A stretch of 64,000 nt of DNA from Lachnospiraceae bacterium (lineage in GTDB: Bacteria; Bacillota_A; Clostridia; Lachnospirales; Lachnospiraceae), in contig JAEEWS010000006.1 of the NCBI GenBank assembly GCA_016287765.1, positions 25,780 through 89,779 on the forward strand. Direction: 5' to 3'. The notes under the pieces were generated by a model, which saw only the letters and a list, made by a program, of their open reading frames with translations, was not told the DNA's origin and made no database searches. Shown here in pieces: positions 1-8,895 of this stretch. The translations under genes were made by a program, and so were the position numbers. Numbering within the stretch: position 1 is the stretch's first letter; every line of letters begins with the position of its first letter.

Positions 1-650
1 TGCTGTCCTTTGATAAGCTTTACTATTCTTGAAGTGCCGAGTCTGGTAGCTCCGAGACTTAAGAATTTCTTGGCATCGTCGAGAGAAGATATGCCTCCGG
101 CTGCCTTTATCTTAACATTGGGGCCTACGTTTTTGGCAAAGAGAGCTATGTCTTCGAAGGTTGCTCCTGCCTTGGAAAAGCCTGTGGAAGTCTTGATGAA
201 ATCAGCACCTGACTCGGTAACGATCTCGCACATCTTAACCTTTTCCTCATCGGTTAAAAGGCAGGTCTCGATAATGACCTTGAGGATCTTGTCGCCGCAG
301 GCTGCCTTTAAAGTCTTGATCTCCTTAAGGATAAGGTCGTACTTCTTGTCCTTGAGCCAGCCGATGTTGATGACCATATCGATCTCGTCGGCACCTTCCT
401 TAAGAGCTTCCTTTGTCTCAAATTCCTTAACGGCTGTGGTGTTGTAACCGTTGGGGAAACCTATGACCGTACAGATGGCCAGCTTATCTCCCACATACTC
501 CTTAGCCTGCTTGACATACGAAGGCGGGATGCAGACCGAAGCTGTCTTGTACTCCATACCGTCGTCACAGATCTGCTTTATCTCAGCCCAGGTTGAAGCC
601 TGTCCCAAAAGTGTGTGATCCACATATTTTAAAATTTCTCTGTCTTCCAT
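1..650 (-). CDS. deoC: Deoxyribose-phosphate aldolase, 3' end cut by window edge
   Basis: Cytoplasmic class I aldolase that splits 2-deoxyribose-5-phosphate into glyceraldehyde-3-phosphate and acetaldehyde in deoxynucleoside catabolism. Starts [16 protein letters not shown]. The TIM-barrel motifs are all present: EIDMVINIG, the Schiff-base lysine in FIKTSTGF, and IKAAGGI near the end. About 216 codons are visible against a usual length near 220, so only the last few residues lie outside the window. The start at 650 follows an AGAGGT ribosome binding site. The alpha-galactosidase gene ends 31 bases upstream with no terminator between, so the two may be cotranscribed. Confidence 0.95.
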   Translation of the reverse strand, partial: MEDREILKYVDHTLLGQASTWAEIKQICDDGMEYKTASVCIPPSYVKQAKEYVGDKLAICTVIGFPNGYNTTAVKEFETKEALKEGADEIDMVINIGWLKDKKYDLILKEIKTLKAACGDKILKVIIETCLLTDEEKVKMCEIVTESGADFIKTSTGFSKAGATFEDIALFAKNVGPNVKIKAAGGISSLDDAKKFLSLGATRLGTSRIVKLIKGQ

Positions 651-681
651 ATATTTTACCTCTATTCTTTGATCTTCCGTT

Positions 682-1965
682 TTAAAAAAGTTTAAAAAGC
701 CTGGCGCCATGTGCGTTGATCTCACAGGCCAGTTCGCCCTTAACACTGTCGCAGTCTTCTCTCTTCCAGAGATCTCTCGTCTTAAAACTCCGGGCATTGG
801 TGATGCCAAGTAAAGGAAGGGAAAGGTTTGCCTGCTTTTTATAGCTGTCTCTGTTAAAGATGCCCAGATAAATGTTGCCTTCCTTGTCTCCCGTTTTCCA
901 TACGGTAATGCCGCCGGAATTCATGACCTCCTTTGCTCCGAAGGTCTTTTTCTCCAGTTCCAGCACCTCGGGAGCCGTGATAAGTTCCAGGGTGAACTGA
1001 TCATTATCCCTCATCTCACCGCCCATCATGAGAGGCGATCTGAATATGCACCAGAGGGTCATCAGAGTTATCTGTTCATCCTTTGTAAAGTTGGTATATC
1101 TGTCTCCGTTATAAATGGAAATATGTCCCAGGGGAAGCATATCGCAGTCCGGCCAGCAGCCTTCCTTGACAAAAGGAGCCCATTTTTTACATCTGTCAAA
1201 CATGGCATCCAGTGCATTCCAGTTATCCCAGAAATCTCCGGTCATGCGCCACATATTGGCATTGGCCGAAAGATGATCGGCCTGTTCTAAGATCGCAGGT
1301 CCGGGAGAAAGGCTTAACACTATGTCTCTTCCGCAATTATCTATGGCCTTCCTGATACACTCTATCTCACCCTTGCCCGAATAAAAATCATCAGGTCTTC
1401 CCTCGGTCACACATATATCATCGCATTTAACGAAATCCACCCCCCAGGAGGCATATAATTCGAAAATGGAATCATAGTAGATCTGAGCTCCGGGATGGGA
1501 AGGATCCACTCCGTACATATCCGTGTTCCAACTGCAAACTGAATAAGGTTGAGCTATATCCCTGGCAGTATATTTTCCGCCTTTAATGGGAGTGTTTCTG
1601 TGAACGGCCTGACGGGCTATGCCCCTCATGATATGGATACCGAATTTAAGTCCCATCTCGTGGATCTTGTCGGCTATGGGCTTAAAGCCCGCTCCGTTAG
1701 CTGCGGAAGGAAAACGTTTGGCTGCAGGTATCAATCTCGAATACTCATCCATGTCAAGTTCGGCAAACTTGTGATAGGCCATGGATTCGGCTGTGGGCTC
1801 ATACCATTGGATGTCACAAACCACATATTCATAACCGGATTGTTTAAGGTTTTTGGCCATATATTCGGCATTTCCCAGCAGCTTTTCTTCATCCACCGCC
1901 GCTCCGTAGCAGTCCCAGCTGTTCCAGCCCATAGGCGGATAAACAGCCCTTTTGTTCTTGTCCAT
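682..1965 (-). CDS. Alpha-galactosidase, glycoside hydrolase family 27
   Basis: Retaining exo-glycosidase that removes terminal alpha-galactose from raffinose-type or galactomannan oligosaccharides. The GH27 signature [12 protein letters not shown] is at the N-terminus. The nucleophile aspartate is expected in FVKCDD and the acid/base aspartate in the [11 protein letters not shown] region. No signal peptide is seen, so it probably acts in the cytoplasm on imported oligosaccharides. An upstream in-frame start at 2049 would add 28 residues, but an ideal GGAGG sits just before ATG 1965, giving 427 residues. It lies upstream of deoC and far from the lacZ at 37.4 kb. Confidence 0.9.
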   Translation of the reverse strand: MDKNKRAVYPPMGWNSWDCYGAAVDEEKLLGNAEYMAKNLKQSGYEYVVCDIQWYEPTAESMAYHKFAELDMDEYSRLIPAAKRFPSAANGAGFKPIADKIHEMGLKFGIHIMRGIARQAVHRNTPIKGGKYTARDIAQPYSVCSWNTDMYGVDPSHPGAQIYYDSIFELYASWGVDFVKCDDICVTEGRPDDFYSGKGEIECIRKAIDNCGRDIVLSLSPGPAILEQADHLSANANMWRMTGDFWDNWNALDAMFDRCKKWAPFVKEGCWPDCDMLPLGHISIYNGDRYTNFTKDEQITLMTLWCIFRSPLMMGGEMRDNDQFTLELITAPEVLELEKKTFGAKEVMNSGGITVWKTGDKEGNIYLGIFNRDSYKKQANLSLPLLGITNARSFKTRDLWKREDCDSVKGELACEINAHGARLFKLF

Positions 1966-2063
1966 AAAGACCTCCGTACCGTAAAGTAATCTCTTCAAAC
2001 TCCGTTTTATTTTACTACATTTATACCCAAAAAACAACAAGGGACACAAAGCTCAAAAAAAGC

Positions 2064-2092
2064 TAAAAAAAAGCCGACACCTAAGTGTCGGC
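2064..2092 (-). terminator. Terminator of the infC-rpmI-rplT operon
   Basis: On the minus strand AGCCGACAC, a four-base loop and GTGTCGGCT form a perfect 9-bp stem followed by a run of eight T. It lies just after the rplT stop codon. Confidence 0.92.
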
Positions 2093-2109
2093 TCTGTGAT
2101 CCGATATTA

Positions 2110-2463
2110 TCAGCAAGCTTTCTTTGCTGTTTCTGCAAGAGCTGCAAAGCCCTCTGCGTCATTTACTGCAAGGTCAGCAAGGATCTTTCTGTTGATAGTG
2201 ATGTTTGCCTGCTTAAGGCCAAACATGAACTTGCTGTAAGAAAGTCCGTTAAGTCTTGCTGCAGCATTGATCCTGGCGATCCAAAGAGTTCTGAACTGTC
2301 TCTTCTTCTGCTTTCTTCCTGCATATGCAGATGTGAGTGCTCTCATTACAGACTGCTTTGCAATTCTGTACTGTTTGCTGCGAGCGCCTCTGTAACCCTT
2401 AGCCAGCTTTAAAACTTTGTTATGCTTCTGTTTAGCGTTCATTCCGCCTTTAATTCTTGCCAT
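2110..2463 (-). CDS. rplT: 50S ribosomal protein L20
   Basis: Early-assembly 23S rRNA-binding protein. In Firmicutes L20 also represses its own operon by binding the infC leader. The 117 residues match the usual length. The sequence begins [24 protein letters not shown] and contains the conserved [14 protein letters not shown] segment. It is the third gene of infC-rpmI-rplT, 46 bases after rpmI, and is followed by a strong terminator. The leader upstream of infC is the likely site of feedback by this protein. Confidence 0.98.
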   Translation of the reverse strand: MARIKGGMNAKQKHNKVLKLAKGYRGARSKQYRIAKQSVMRALTSAYAGRKQKKRQFRTLWIARINAAARLNGLSYSKFMFGLKQANITINRKILADLAVNDAEGFAALAETAKKAC

Positions 2464-2509
2464 TTTTTATTTATCCTCCATTTCAATCGATACTTATCTG
2501 CTTAAAAAC

Positions 2510-2707
2510 TTATGCGTAAGGTAACATCTTCTTAGCTGCCTTGATGTTAGCGCTGTCAACCTCACCGGGCTTACGAAGATTTCTCTTTGTAGCTGCGGAC
2601 TTCTTTGTAAGGATGTGCTGCTTTCCGGCCTTCTGTCTCTTAAGCTTTCCTGTACCTGTCATGGAAAATCTCTTGTTTGCTGCTCTGTTTGTCTTTAACT
2701 TCGGCAT
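2510..2707 (-). CDS. rpmI: 50S ribosomal protein L35
   Basis: Small basic large-subunit protein of 65 residues, starting [15 protein letters not shown] longer reading frame beginning at 2722 adds five residues, but GGAGG seven bases before the ATG at 2707 fixes the start. It is the middle gene of infC-rpmI-rplT, 21 bases after the infC stop. Confidence 0.97.
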   Translation of the reverse strand: MPKLKTNRAANKRFSMTGTGKLKRQKAGKQHILTKKSAATKRNLRKPGEVDSANIKAAKKMLPYA

Positions 2708-2728
2708 TATTTTGTCCTCCAAATCTGA

Positions 2729-3244
2729 TTAATTTGACTTTTTGCAAAGAAACATAATCATGCTTCTTCCTTCCATCTTAGCAGGCTTCTCGATAGCCGC
2801 GGTATCCTTGACCTTGTCATAGAAAGAATCCAGGATCTCTTTACCGGCATTCATATGAGCCATTTCTCTTCCGCGGAAGCGAAGTGACACCTTCACTCTG
2901 TCTCCGTGGGAAATAAATTTGGCTGCCTGGGAAGCCTTAGTGTTTAAATCGTTATCATCAATGTTCGGTGAAAGACGGATCTCTTTGATCTCCGTAACTC
3001 TCTGCTTTTTCTTTGCATCCTTTTCCCTTCTGGTCTGCTCGTAACGATACTTACCAAAATCCATGGCTTTGCATACAGGGGGCTTAGCTGTGGGAGCGAT
3101 CTTAATAAGGTCTACTCCATGCTCGTCGGCATAGGCCTGAGCATCCTTAATGGGCATGATACCCAACTGCTCATTGTCTTCTCCGATAAGACGTACTTCT
3201 TTGTCTCTTATCTGCTCATTGATTTGAACCTGAATGTCGCTAAT
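2729..3244 (-). CDS. infC: Translation initiation factor IF-3, ATT start codon
   Basis: IF-3 binds the 30S subunit, prevents premature 50S joining and rejects non-canonical start codons. The N-terminal domain (INEQIRDKEVRLIGEDNEQLGIMPIKDAQ) and C-terminal domain (RVTEIKEIRLSPNIDDNDL, then KVSLRFRGREM) are intact. The first ATG/GTG/TTG in frame (TTG at 3166) would cut off the conserved N-terminus. Reading back in frame there is no standard start before a TAA lying inside the GGAGGTAA sequence. The only sensible initiator is ATT at 3244, nine bases after GGAGG, giving 171 residues. An AUU start is the known autoregulation device of infC in other bacteria. Confidence 0.95.
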   Translation of the reverse strand: MSDIQVQINEQIRDKEVRLIGEDNEQLGIMPIKDAQAYADEHGVDLIKIAPTAKPPVCKAMDFGKYRYEQTRREKDAKKKQRVTEIKEIRLSPNIDDNDLNTKASQAAKFISHGDRVKVSLRFRGREMAHMNAGKEILDSFYDKVKDTAAIEKPAKMEGRSMIMFLCKKSN

Positions 3245-3301
3245 TGTTTTTTACCTCCGTTCATTGGTGTTGACGATCTTCGTCTCATATGATTTAAACA
3301 T

Positions 3302-3461
3302 TAAAAAAGATAGCCGTAAGAAACAAGACTATCCGACAAAATATATAAGCGTAATCTGCTTAAGATTATTGCTTCTATAAATATATTGACCTCTTCGTGA
3401 CCCTCAGGTACTTGAGGCGAGAGCGGATACTCTGCTTCTTTAGCGTGAACTTCTCACACAG
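3302..3461 (-). ncRNA. infC leader, probable L20-type autoregulatory leader
   Basis: The 5' leader of infC-rpmI-rplT is rich in stems: GTGA/TCAC, AGAG/CTCT and CCTCA/TGAGG hairpins are followed by an intrinsic terminator. Position and architecture match the L20 leader family known from Bacillus, where L20 binding promotes premature termination. The boundary at 3461 is inferred from the promoter. Sequence 3388-3399 is complementary to 3475-3488, upstream of the predicted start (see findings). The family assignment is inference; no covariance model was run. Confidence 0.65.
3303..3333 (-). terminator. Attenuator terminator in the infC leader
   Basis: The minus strand reads GATAGTC, an 11-base loop and GGCTATC, then six T. 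The 7-bp stem has one G-T pair. It lies about 60 bases before the infC start codon, the usual place for a leader attenuator. Confidence 0.75.
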
Positions 3462-3467
3462 ATAGAT

Positions 3468-3497
3468 AAAATACCACGGGAAGAGGTCGTTTGTCAA
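3468..3497 (-). promoter_or_regulatory. Promoter of infC-rpmI-rplT
   Basis: A perfect TTGACA (-35) is followed after 18 bases by TATTTT with an extended TGG just before it. The spacing and extended -10 make a convincing housekeeping promoter, with transcription starting near 3461. Confidence 0.7.
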
Positions 3498-3528
3498 CCC
3501 CTTCCCGTAAATATCTTTATTTTTTTTG

Positions 3529-4398
3529 TTACTCTCTGCTCTTTCCAAGATAGAAAAGCGCGATGGTACCGGGGCCTGAATGTGCTCCGATGGTAGGACA
3601 GATGTAGTTTATCATGAAATTTTTAATACCATACTTTTCTTTAACTCGGTCTCTCACGTATTCTGCATCCTCAAGGCTGTCGCCGTGACCTATGAACACA
3701 ATGTCATTTTTGAATTCATCGGTAAGATGAGTGCCCATATTGTCAACGAGCGCGTTAAGGGACTGCTTGCGTCCTCTTACCTTGGAAATATTGATAAGAT
3801 GTCCCTCATTGTCAACATGAAGAACAGGTTTTACGTTTATGATGGTTCCGAGAACCGCGGTGGTCTTTGAGATTCTTCCGCCCCTTGCCAGATACTTAAG
3901 ATCCTCTACCGTAAATTCATGACATACATGAAGTTTAAGTGCTTCCATCTGCTTTACGTTTTCATCAAAGTCCATTCCGTTCTCGTGATTTAAAACACCG
4001 TAATAAACCAGAAGTCCCTGACCGGGTGCTGCCGCAAGTGAATCCACCACTGCGATCTTACGATCCGGATATTCGGAAGAAAGCTCTTCCGCAACGATCT
4101 TAACCACATTATAGCTGGCACTTAAGCCCGATGAAAAAGATATATGAAGAATATCTTTTCCGCTCTTTAATATCTCTTCAAAAGAAGCTCTTACATTACC
4201 GGGAATGCAGGCATTTGTCTTTGCCACATCTCCGTCCCTCATTCTTTTATAGAAAACCTTCGGCTCCATGTCCGCAAGTCCTCTGTACATTTCATCCCCA
4301 AAAGAAAAACTAAGATCCTGAATCACTATATTGTGTTCATTGGAATACTCAACGGGAAGATCCGCTGTTGAGTCAGTAGAAATAACATACTCCGCCAT
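3529..4398 (-). CDS. DegV family fatty-acid-binding protein
   Basis: DegV proteins bind a fatty acid and in Firmicutes can act as the FakB subunit that presents fatty acids to the kinase FakA. The start MAEYVISTDSTADLP, the central FSSGLSASYN and the C-terminal PTIGAHSGPGTIALFYLG are all characteristic. A TTG 36 bases upstream extends the frame, but GGAG before ATG 4398 supports this start and gives 289 residues, the normal length. No FakA kinase gene is in the window, so the role is inferred from the family. Confidence 0.92.
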   Translation of the reverse strand: MAEYVISTDSTADLPVEYSNEHNIVIQDLSFSFGDEMYRGLADMEPKVFYKRMRDGDVAKTNACIPGNVRASFEEILKSGKDILHISFSSGLSASYNVVKIVAEELSSEYPDRKIAVVDSLAAAPGQGLLVYYGVLNHENGMDFDENVKQMEALKLHVCHEFTVEDLKYLARGGRISKTTAVLGTIINVKPVLHVDNEGHLINISKVRGRKQSLNALVDNMGTHLTDEFKNDIVFIGHGDSLEDAEYVRDRVKEKYGIKNFMINYICPTIGAHSGPGTIALFYLGKSRE

Positions 4399-4552
4399 TT
4401 TTTCACTCCATTTCTGAATGCTGATTAAACCCAAGGAATACTATATCGCACAACAGTCCATGACGTGTCGTCAACTATATTCCCTAATATAATACCACAT
4501 TTTACATAATGTGCAAGATTAAGTTATTGTTACGTTTGTTACAAAATATTAC

Positions 4553-4625
4553 CAAAATGAGCCCCGGGGACGGGGTTAGTGGTTCATTTTTTGAACCTCT
4601 AACCCCGTCCCCGGGGCTCATTTTG
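4553..4625. repeat. Long palindromic GC-rich hairpin, dispersed REP-like unit and probable terminator
   Basis: Arms of 34 bases with a single mismatch flank a five-T loop, and the whole reads almost identically on both strands. The core, GGGGACGGGGTTAG followed by GGTTCA, recurs at 22187-22210 beside recO. It lies directly after the stop of the chemoreceptor gene, where it probably terminates transcription. Confidence 0.85.
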
Positions 4626-4635
4626 ATATGGTTGA

Positions 4636-6381
4636 TCATTTAAGTTTAAAAGTCTTTACAATATTGTTAAGGTTCTCCGAAGCAGAGCCCACATGTTCCT
4701 GAGTATCCACAAGTTCGTTTACGCTCTTCTTTACAAGCTCGGAAGTGGCGGAAAGCTCCTGAGCCGTAGCGGCATTTTCTTCGGATATGGAGGAAAGGCT
4801 TTCAACCGATTCGGAAATAGCCATAACCTTTTCTTCCAAAACCTTATTGATATTCTCGATCTCACCGATGGCGGAATAAACTATACCTACCGTATTAACG
4901 ATATCTCCGAAAGCGTTTCCGGTGTTCTCAACAGAATCATTCTGCTTGGAAACATATTCTTTGACTTCGCCCGAAAGCCTTGTAGCCTCATCGGTAGCAA
5001 CAGCCAGCTCACCGAGGATACCGGTAATGACCTCTACATTTGTCTTGGATTCATCCGAGAGTTTTCTGATCTCTTCAGCAACCACAGCAAATCCCCTTCC
5101 TTGCTCCCCTGCACGTGCAGCTTCTATGCTGGCGTTAAGTGAAAGCAGATTGGTCTGATTTGCAATACCTGATATGAGACCGGAAGCTTCGCTGATCTTT
5201 TCCGCAAGCGTTCTGATACTCTCTATTGACTCGAAGATCTTGTTGAAAGCAGAAAGACTGTCTTTATTGATCTTGGAAAGTTCATAGACCGTCTCCTTAC
5301 CCTGTTTTGTAACTCCGTCGATCTGATTGCTTGCATCAGTCAAGGACTGAGCTGTTTCCACAGACTTGTTCATGATCGAATTCAATTCGGTCATGCTGGA
5401 AACTATATCTGATACATCTTCCGCCTGCATAGTCGCGGAATTTGCAAGTTCAAGCGCTGCCTTGGATATTTCTCTCATGGAATTATGAGCACTGTTGGTT
5501 CTGTCCTTCATGGTAACGAAGGCCTCTTCCAACTGTCCGGAAGCCTCATTCATGGTAGAAACGGCTCCGTAGAGGTTCTTCTTGAAGGTAGCAAAGGCAT
5601 TGTTCATCTTTCCGATCTCATCCTTGCCATTGTCTTCCCTGACCTGAACCGTAAGATCGTTACGTGCCAGGATCACCATGTTTTCCGTAATACTTCCGAC
5701 ACCCTTAACAAGGCTTCTTATGATATAAGCCGTCAAAAGTATCAAACCGACGGAAAGCACTGCTATAAGCGCGAACATAAATACCATCATGTTCTGTATA
5801 CGCTTGGAAAACGCATCATTTCTGACTACTGCCCAGTTTTCGGTTATTTCCTGAAGACTGTTAAGATGCTCTCTGGCATCCTCGAACAAAACGGAATATC
5901 CGTTAAACTTCGTCTCGTCCGAACTGGGTTTTCCGGCATCAAATCCGGCATACCATTTATCAAATACAGTAAAGAACTCATCGCAGACGGTTGCAAAGTT
6001 TTCACCGTTGGCATCATTGATCTGTGTGTAAAGATCTTCGTTCTCAGCCGCTATGTTCATTGCTTTTGTCACTCGGCTTTTTACCTGAGCAACATTATCT
6101 TCGTAAGCCTTATTGTTTGCAGCGCTCTTGTCGGTTCCGAGCTTTCCCTGTTCTCTTACCATGTGGAACTGATCTGTAGATGCCTGCATCGCCTGATAAA
6201 AGTCTCTGTCCGCATTCAGCAGATTATTGTTTATCTCGTAAAGGGTATCGAAATAAACGTCTTTGCTGTCAACATAGGTGGAACGGATCATCAGGGTAAA
6301 CACTATGCTGGCTGTCAGCAATATGACCAATGCCGGTACGGTGCACAGGAACAATTTGATCTTAATAGATATATTTTTCAT
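4636..6381 (-). CDS. Methyl-accepting chemotaxis protein
   Basis: Membrane chemoreceptor that signals to CheA/CheW. It has an N-terminal membrane helix (about residues 6-28), an extracellular helical sensor of roughly 160 residues resembling a four-helix bundle, and a second membrane helix followed by a HAMP region ([15 protein letters not shown]). A long cytoplasmic coiled coil follows, with the conserved tip [26 protein letters not shown] at 6390 is in frame, but ATG 6381 is better placed behind GGGTGA. The total is 581 residues. No other chemotaxis gene is adjacent, so it is an orphan receptor locus. The ligand cannot be deduced. Confidence 0.93.
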   Translation of the reverse strand: MKNISIKIKLFLCTVPALVILLTASIVFTLMIRSTYVDSKDVYFDTLYEINNNLLNADRDFYQAMQASTDQFHMVREQGKLGTDKSAANNKAYEDNVAQVKSRVTKAMNIAAENEDLYTQINDANGENFATVCDEFFTVFDKWYAGFDAGKPSSDETKFNGYSVLFEDAREHLNSLQEITENWAVVRNDAFSKRIQNMMVFMFALIAVLSVGLILLTAYIIRSLVKGVGSITENMVILARNDLTVQVREDNGKDEIGKMNNAFATFKKNLYGAVSTMNEASGQLEEAFVTMKDRTNSAHNSMREISKAALELANSATMQAEDVSDIVSSMTELNSIMNKSVETAQSLTDASNQIDGVTKQGKETVYELSKINKDSLSAFNKIFESIESIRTLAEKISEASGLISGIANQTNLLSLNASIEAARAGEQGRGFAVVAEEIRKLSDESKTNVEVITGILGELAVATDEATRLSGEVKEYVSKQNDSVENTGNAFGDIVNTVGIVYSAIGEIENINKVLEEKVMAISESVESLSSISEENAATAQELSATSELVKKSVNELVDTQEHVGSASENLNNIVKTFKLK

Positions 6382-6510
6382 AATTATCACCCACTCTTTC
6401 TCTGAATTTAGGTAATTATATATATTGTTTTATATTATACCACACTTTTATAAACTTAAAACAGACGATTGGTAAAATCTTTCTAAAGTAAGTCAAATTA
6501 CTCCGATATC

Positions 6511-8373
6511 TCACTCATTTATGTTAAGTGTCATATTATTATGGAATTGTTTATTCGATTTCTGTTCCGGCAAAGTGATGCTCACCATGGTTCCCTCTCC
6601 TTCGGTGCTGTCGATCTTCAGTCCATAGGCTTCACCGTAATTCAGTTTTATGCGTCTGTTAATGTTGTACAGAGCGATCCCGGACGTATGTCTTTCTCTT
6701 TCATAGTTGGTCACTCGATGAATGACCATCCTCATGGTGTCCGGATCCATTCCTCCTCCGTTATCGGATATATCTATCTTCACAGCACCGTCCATTTTAT
6801 AAACAGCGATCCATATCTTTCCGTCCCCGCCCTTCTTTTCAAGGCCATGAACGATCGAGTTCTCAACTACAGGCTGAAGAAGAAGAGGCAATACGGAATA
6901 CTCCGAAAGATCCATGTCAGGCATTACATTGATCTGATAGTTCACCCTGTCTCCGAATCTCAATTGCTGTATCTGCAGATAATTTTCTATATGATCCAGT
7001 TCTTTTTGAAGCGTAGTCTCGGCGGTACCCGTATTTTCCAGCACATATCTCATGGACTGGCCCAGAAGCTTTATCGCTGTAGCCACATCCTTGTCTCCCA
7101 CCGTCAGTGCCTTCATTCTGATCATTTCCAGAGTATTATAAAGAAAATGGGGATTGATCTGACTTGACAGCATTTTGAATTCCATTTTCTGCTGATCGTT
7201 CTGTATCTTCTTTTCCTTTATCTCAGCTTCATATTGGGCCGCTTCCATCTCTTCGATATTCTTTACCATTACCAGAAGGTCATCGTAAGCCTCGCTTAAT
7301 TCCATGCTGGTAAAGAGTTTTGATGCATCCCCTTCAAACATCTTTCCTTTTTCGTCCCTCATGCTGGCTCTGTGCATCTCATTGCGGAGGGTCTTTACCT
7401 CATGGGTAAAAAGAGTGGTATGTCTTGTGATTATCATCAGCGGCAATATGGCGGCTGTCAGCAATACTACTGCATTGACCGTGAGCATGGTATATATGTC
7501 CGAGAAGGCCCTGGTATCAAGGCCTGTTATGTACAACTGAGAATAGGAGCTCTGTGTGGGCTTTAACGACTCAATGTAGTACAGGCTTCTGTATCCGTTA
7601 AAATAGGTGATACCGTAATCCGTGTAATGCACCTTTTCATAATCCGGCTCCAGATCGGACAGCAGCTCTCCGTCATAGGCCTCGCTGCCGTAAAAAGGTA
7701 TTTCTTCGTTAACCGAAAGAAAAGTAACATATCCCTTGTTTACGAGTCTTGAATTAAGATAGCTGCTGCTCACCCTGATCATTACCACCGCCGAATCATC
7801 GCTGTCAACAAAGGGCATCTTTCGCACCAGTGCCAATTCTCTTACCTTATTTCCGTAGGAGTCCTTATATTCACAGGATGTCCAGAAAGGGCTGTATTGA
7901 TTGTTTGCTTTTTTATACCATTCCGAGCTGCTGATCTCTTCATCCGCATAGGTCATCATTCCGTACCCGGAAGCTGTTTCATTTCCTGTATAGATGATGA
8001 TGCTTCCTATTCCGTTATACTTTGCCATATAAGGGTCCAAAACCTTAAGCTTGTTATAGGCCGAAACGAATTGCACCCTGTTTTCGTACCTGTGGCTCAG
8101 AAACTCTTCCACATCATAGTTATAAACGATGCTTTCGGAAACATTATAAATATAAGTAGTAACATCATAAACCGTTTGTCTGACTCCCGAATTATAGGAC
8201 TTAAGCAGTTCTTCGCTGTGGCTTTTCCTGCTTCTGTAAGTTGATACCAGCAAAAAAGTTCCCAAAAGCACTACGGGGATCAACATTATCAAAAAGTACA
8301 AAAAATACAGCTGTCTTGTTAAAGGCAACTTCTTCTTTCCGTTTATCCTGTTCAGGTTCTTTGAATTTAACAT
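6511..8373 (-). CDS. YesM-like sensor histidine kinase, no adjacent response regulator
   Basis: Two-component sensor kinase of the His_kinase (PF06580) plus HATPase type that often controls carbohydrate uptake. A membrane helix at about residues 20-45, an extracellular sensor of some 250 residues, and a second helix near 295-315 precede the kinase core. The phosphorylated histidine is in QINPHFLYNTLEMIRMKA. The ATP-binding N box is in VENSIVHGLEKK and the G box in DNGGGMD. The usual AraC-type response regulator is not next to it: greA lies 18 bases upstream and the next downstream gene is the chemoreceptor. It may be read through from the pyr-greA operon. Confidence 0.9.
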   Translation of the reverse strand: MLNSKNLNRINGKKKLPLTRQLYFLYFLIMLIPVVLLGTFLLVSTYRSRKSHSEELLKSYNSGVRQTVYDVTTYIYNVSESIVYNYDVEEFLSHRYENRVQFVSAYNKLKVLDPYMAKYNGIGSIIIYTGNETASGYGMMTYADEEISSSEWYKKANNQYSPFWTSCEYKDSYGNKVRELALVRKMPFVDSDDSAVVMIRVSSSYLNSRLVNKGYVTFLSVNEEIPFYGSEAYDGELLSDLEPDYEKVHYTDYGITYFNGYRSLYYIESLKPTQSSYSQLYITGLDTRAFSDIYTMLTVNAVVLLTAAILPLMIITRHTTLFTHEVKTLRNEMHRASMRDEKGKMFEGDASKLFTSMELSEAYDDLLVMVKNIEEMEAAQYEAEIKEKKIQNDQQKMEFKMLSSQINPHFLYNTLEMIRMKALTVGDKDVATAIKLLGQSMRYVLENTGTAETTLQKELDHIENYLQIQQLRFGDRVNYQINVMPDMDLSEYSVLPLLLQPVVENSIVHGLEKKGGDGKIWIAVYKMDGAVKIDISDNGGGMDPDTMRMVIHRVTNYERERHTSGIALYNINRRIKLNYGEAYGLKIDSTEGEGTMVSITLPEQKSNKQFHNNMTLNINE

Positions 8374-8391
8374 CTGATTTTTATAAGGACA

Positions 8392-8895
8392 TTAAAATTG
8401 TCTTATCTTGTCATTGGTATCATCATTTGTTTTTATTATTTTCTTGACGATCACATCATAGGAATAACTGTCGTTTACCTGAACGCTCACCCTGTCTCCC
8501 ACTCTTTTACCCATTAAGGCCTTTCCTATGGGAGATTCAATGGAGACCAGACCGCTTAATGCATCACCTCTTATGGATGTAACTATCCTGTAGGTCTCGG
8601 TCTCATCATCCTCTTCAACATATACTTCTACAGTATTATTGATCCCCACTTCATCTTCTTTTGAAGAATCATCGATTATATCCGCTGTCTTAAGCATTCT
8701 TTCCAGATAGCGTATCCTGCTTTCATTCTGGTTCTTTTCACGCTTTGCCGCATGATACTCGAAATTTTCGGAAAGGTCGCCGTGGGCACGGGCTTCTTTT
8801 ACCGCTTCCAAAAGTTCGTATCTTTTAACAACCTTTCTGTATTCTATTTCCTCCTCGATCTTTTTAACATCCGACTGAGTAAGTCTTTCACCCAT
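8392..8895 (-). CDS. greA: Transcription elongation factor GreA family
   Basis: Binds RNA polymerase's secondary channel and stimulates cleavage of backtracked RNA. The N-terminal antiparallel coiled coil holds the acidic tip motif ARAHGDLSENFEYHAAKREK. The C-terminal FKBP-like domain includes SPIGKALMGKRVGDRVSV. The 167 residues are close to the usual 157-160. The start overlaps the end of the asnB-like gene by eight bases, making it the last member of the long overlapping operon beginning at 14390. Confidence 0.93.
   Translation of the reverse strand: MGERLTQSDVKKIEEEIEYRKVVKRYELLEAVKEARAHGDLSENFEYHAAKREKNQNESRIRYLERMLKTADIIDDSSKEDEVGINNTVEVYVEEDDETETYRIVTSIRGDALSGLVSIESPIGKALMGKRVGDRVSVQVNDSYSYDVIVKKIIKTNDDTNDKIRQF

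Noticed and set aside
10..447. 145-codon plus-strand frame at the window start
   Set aside because: It is the antisense of deoC, whose aldolase motifs are clear on the minus strand.
5485..6405. 306-codon open frame on the plus strand
   Set aside because: Antisense to the chemoreceptor gene; no ribosome binding site.
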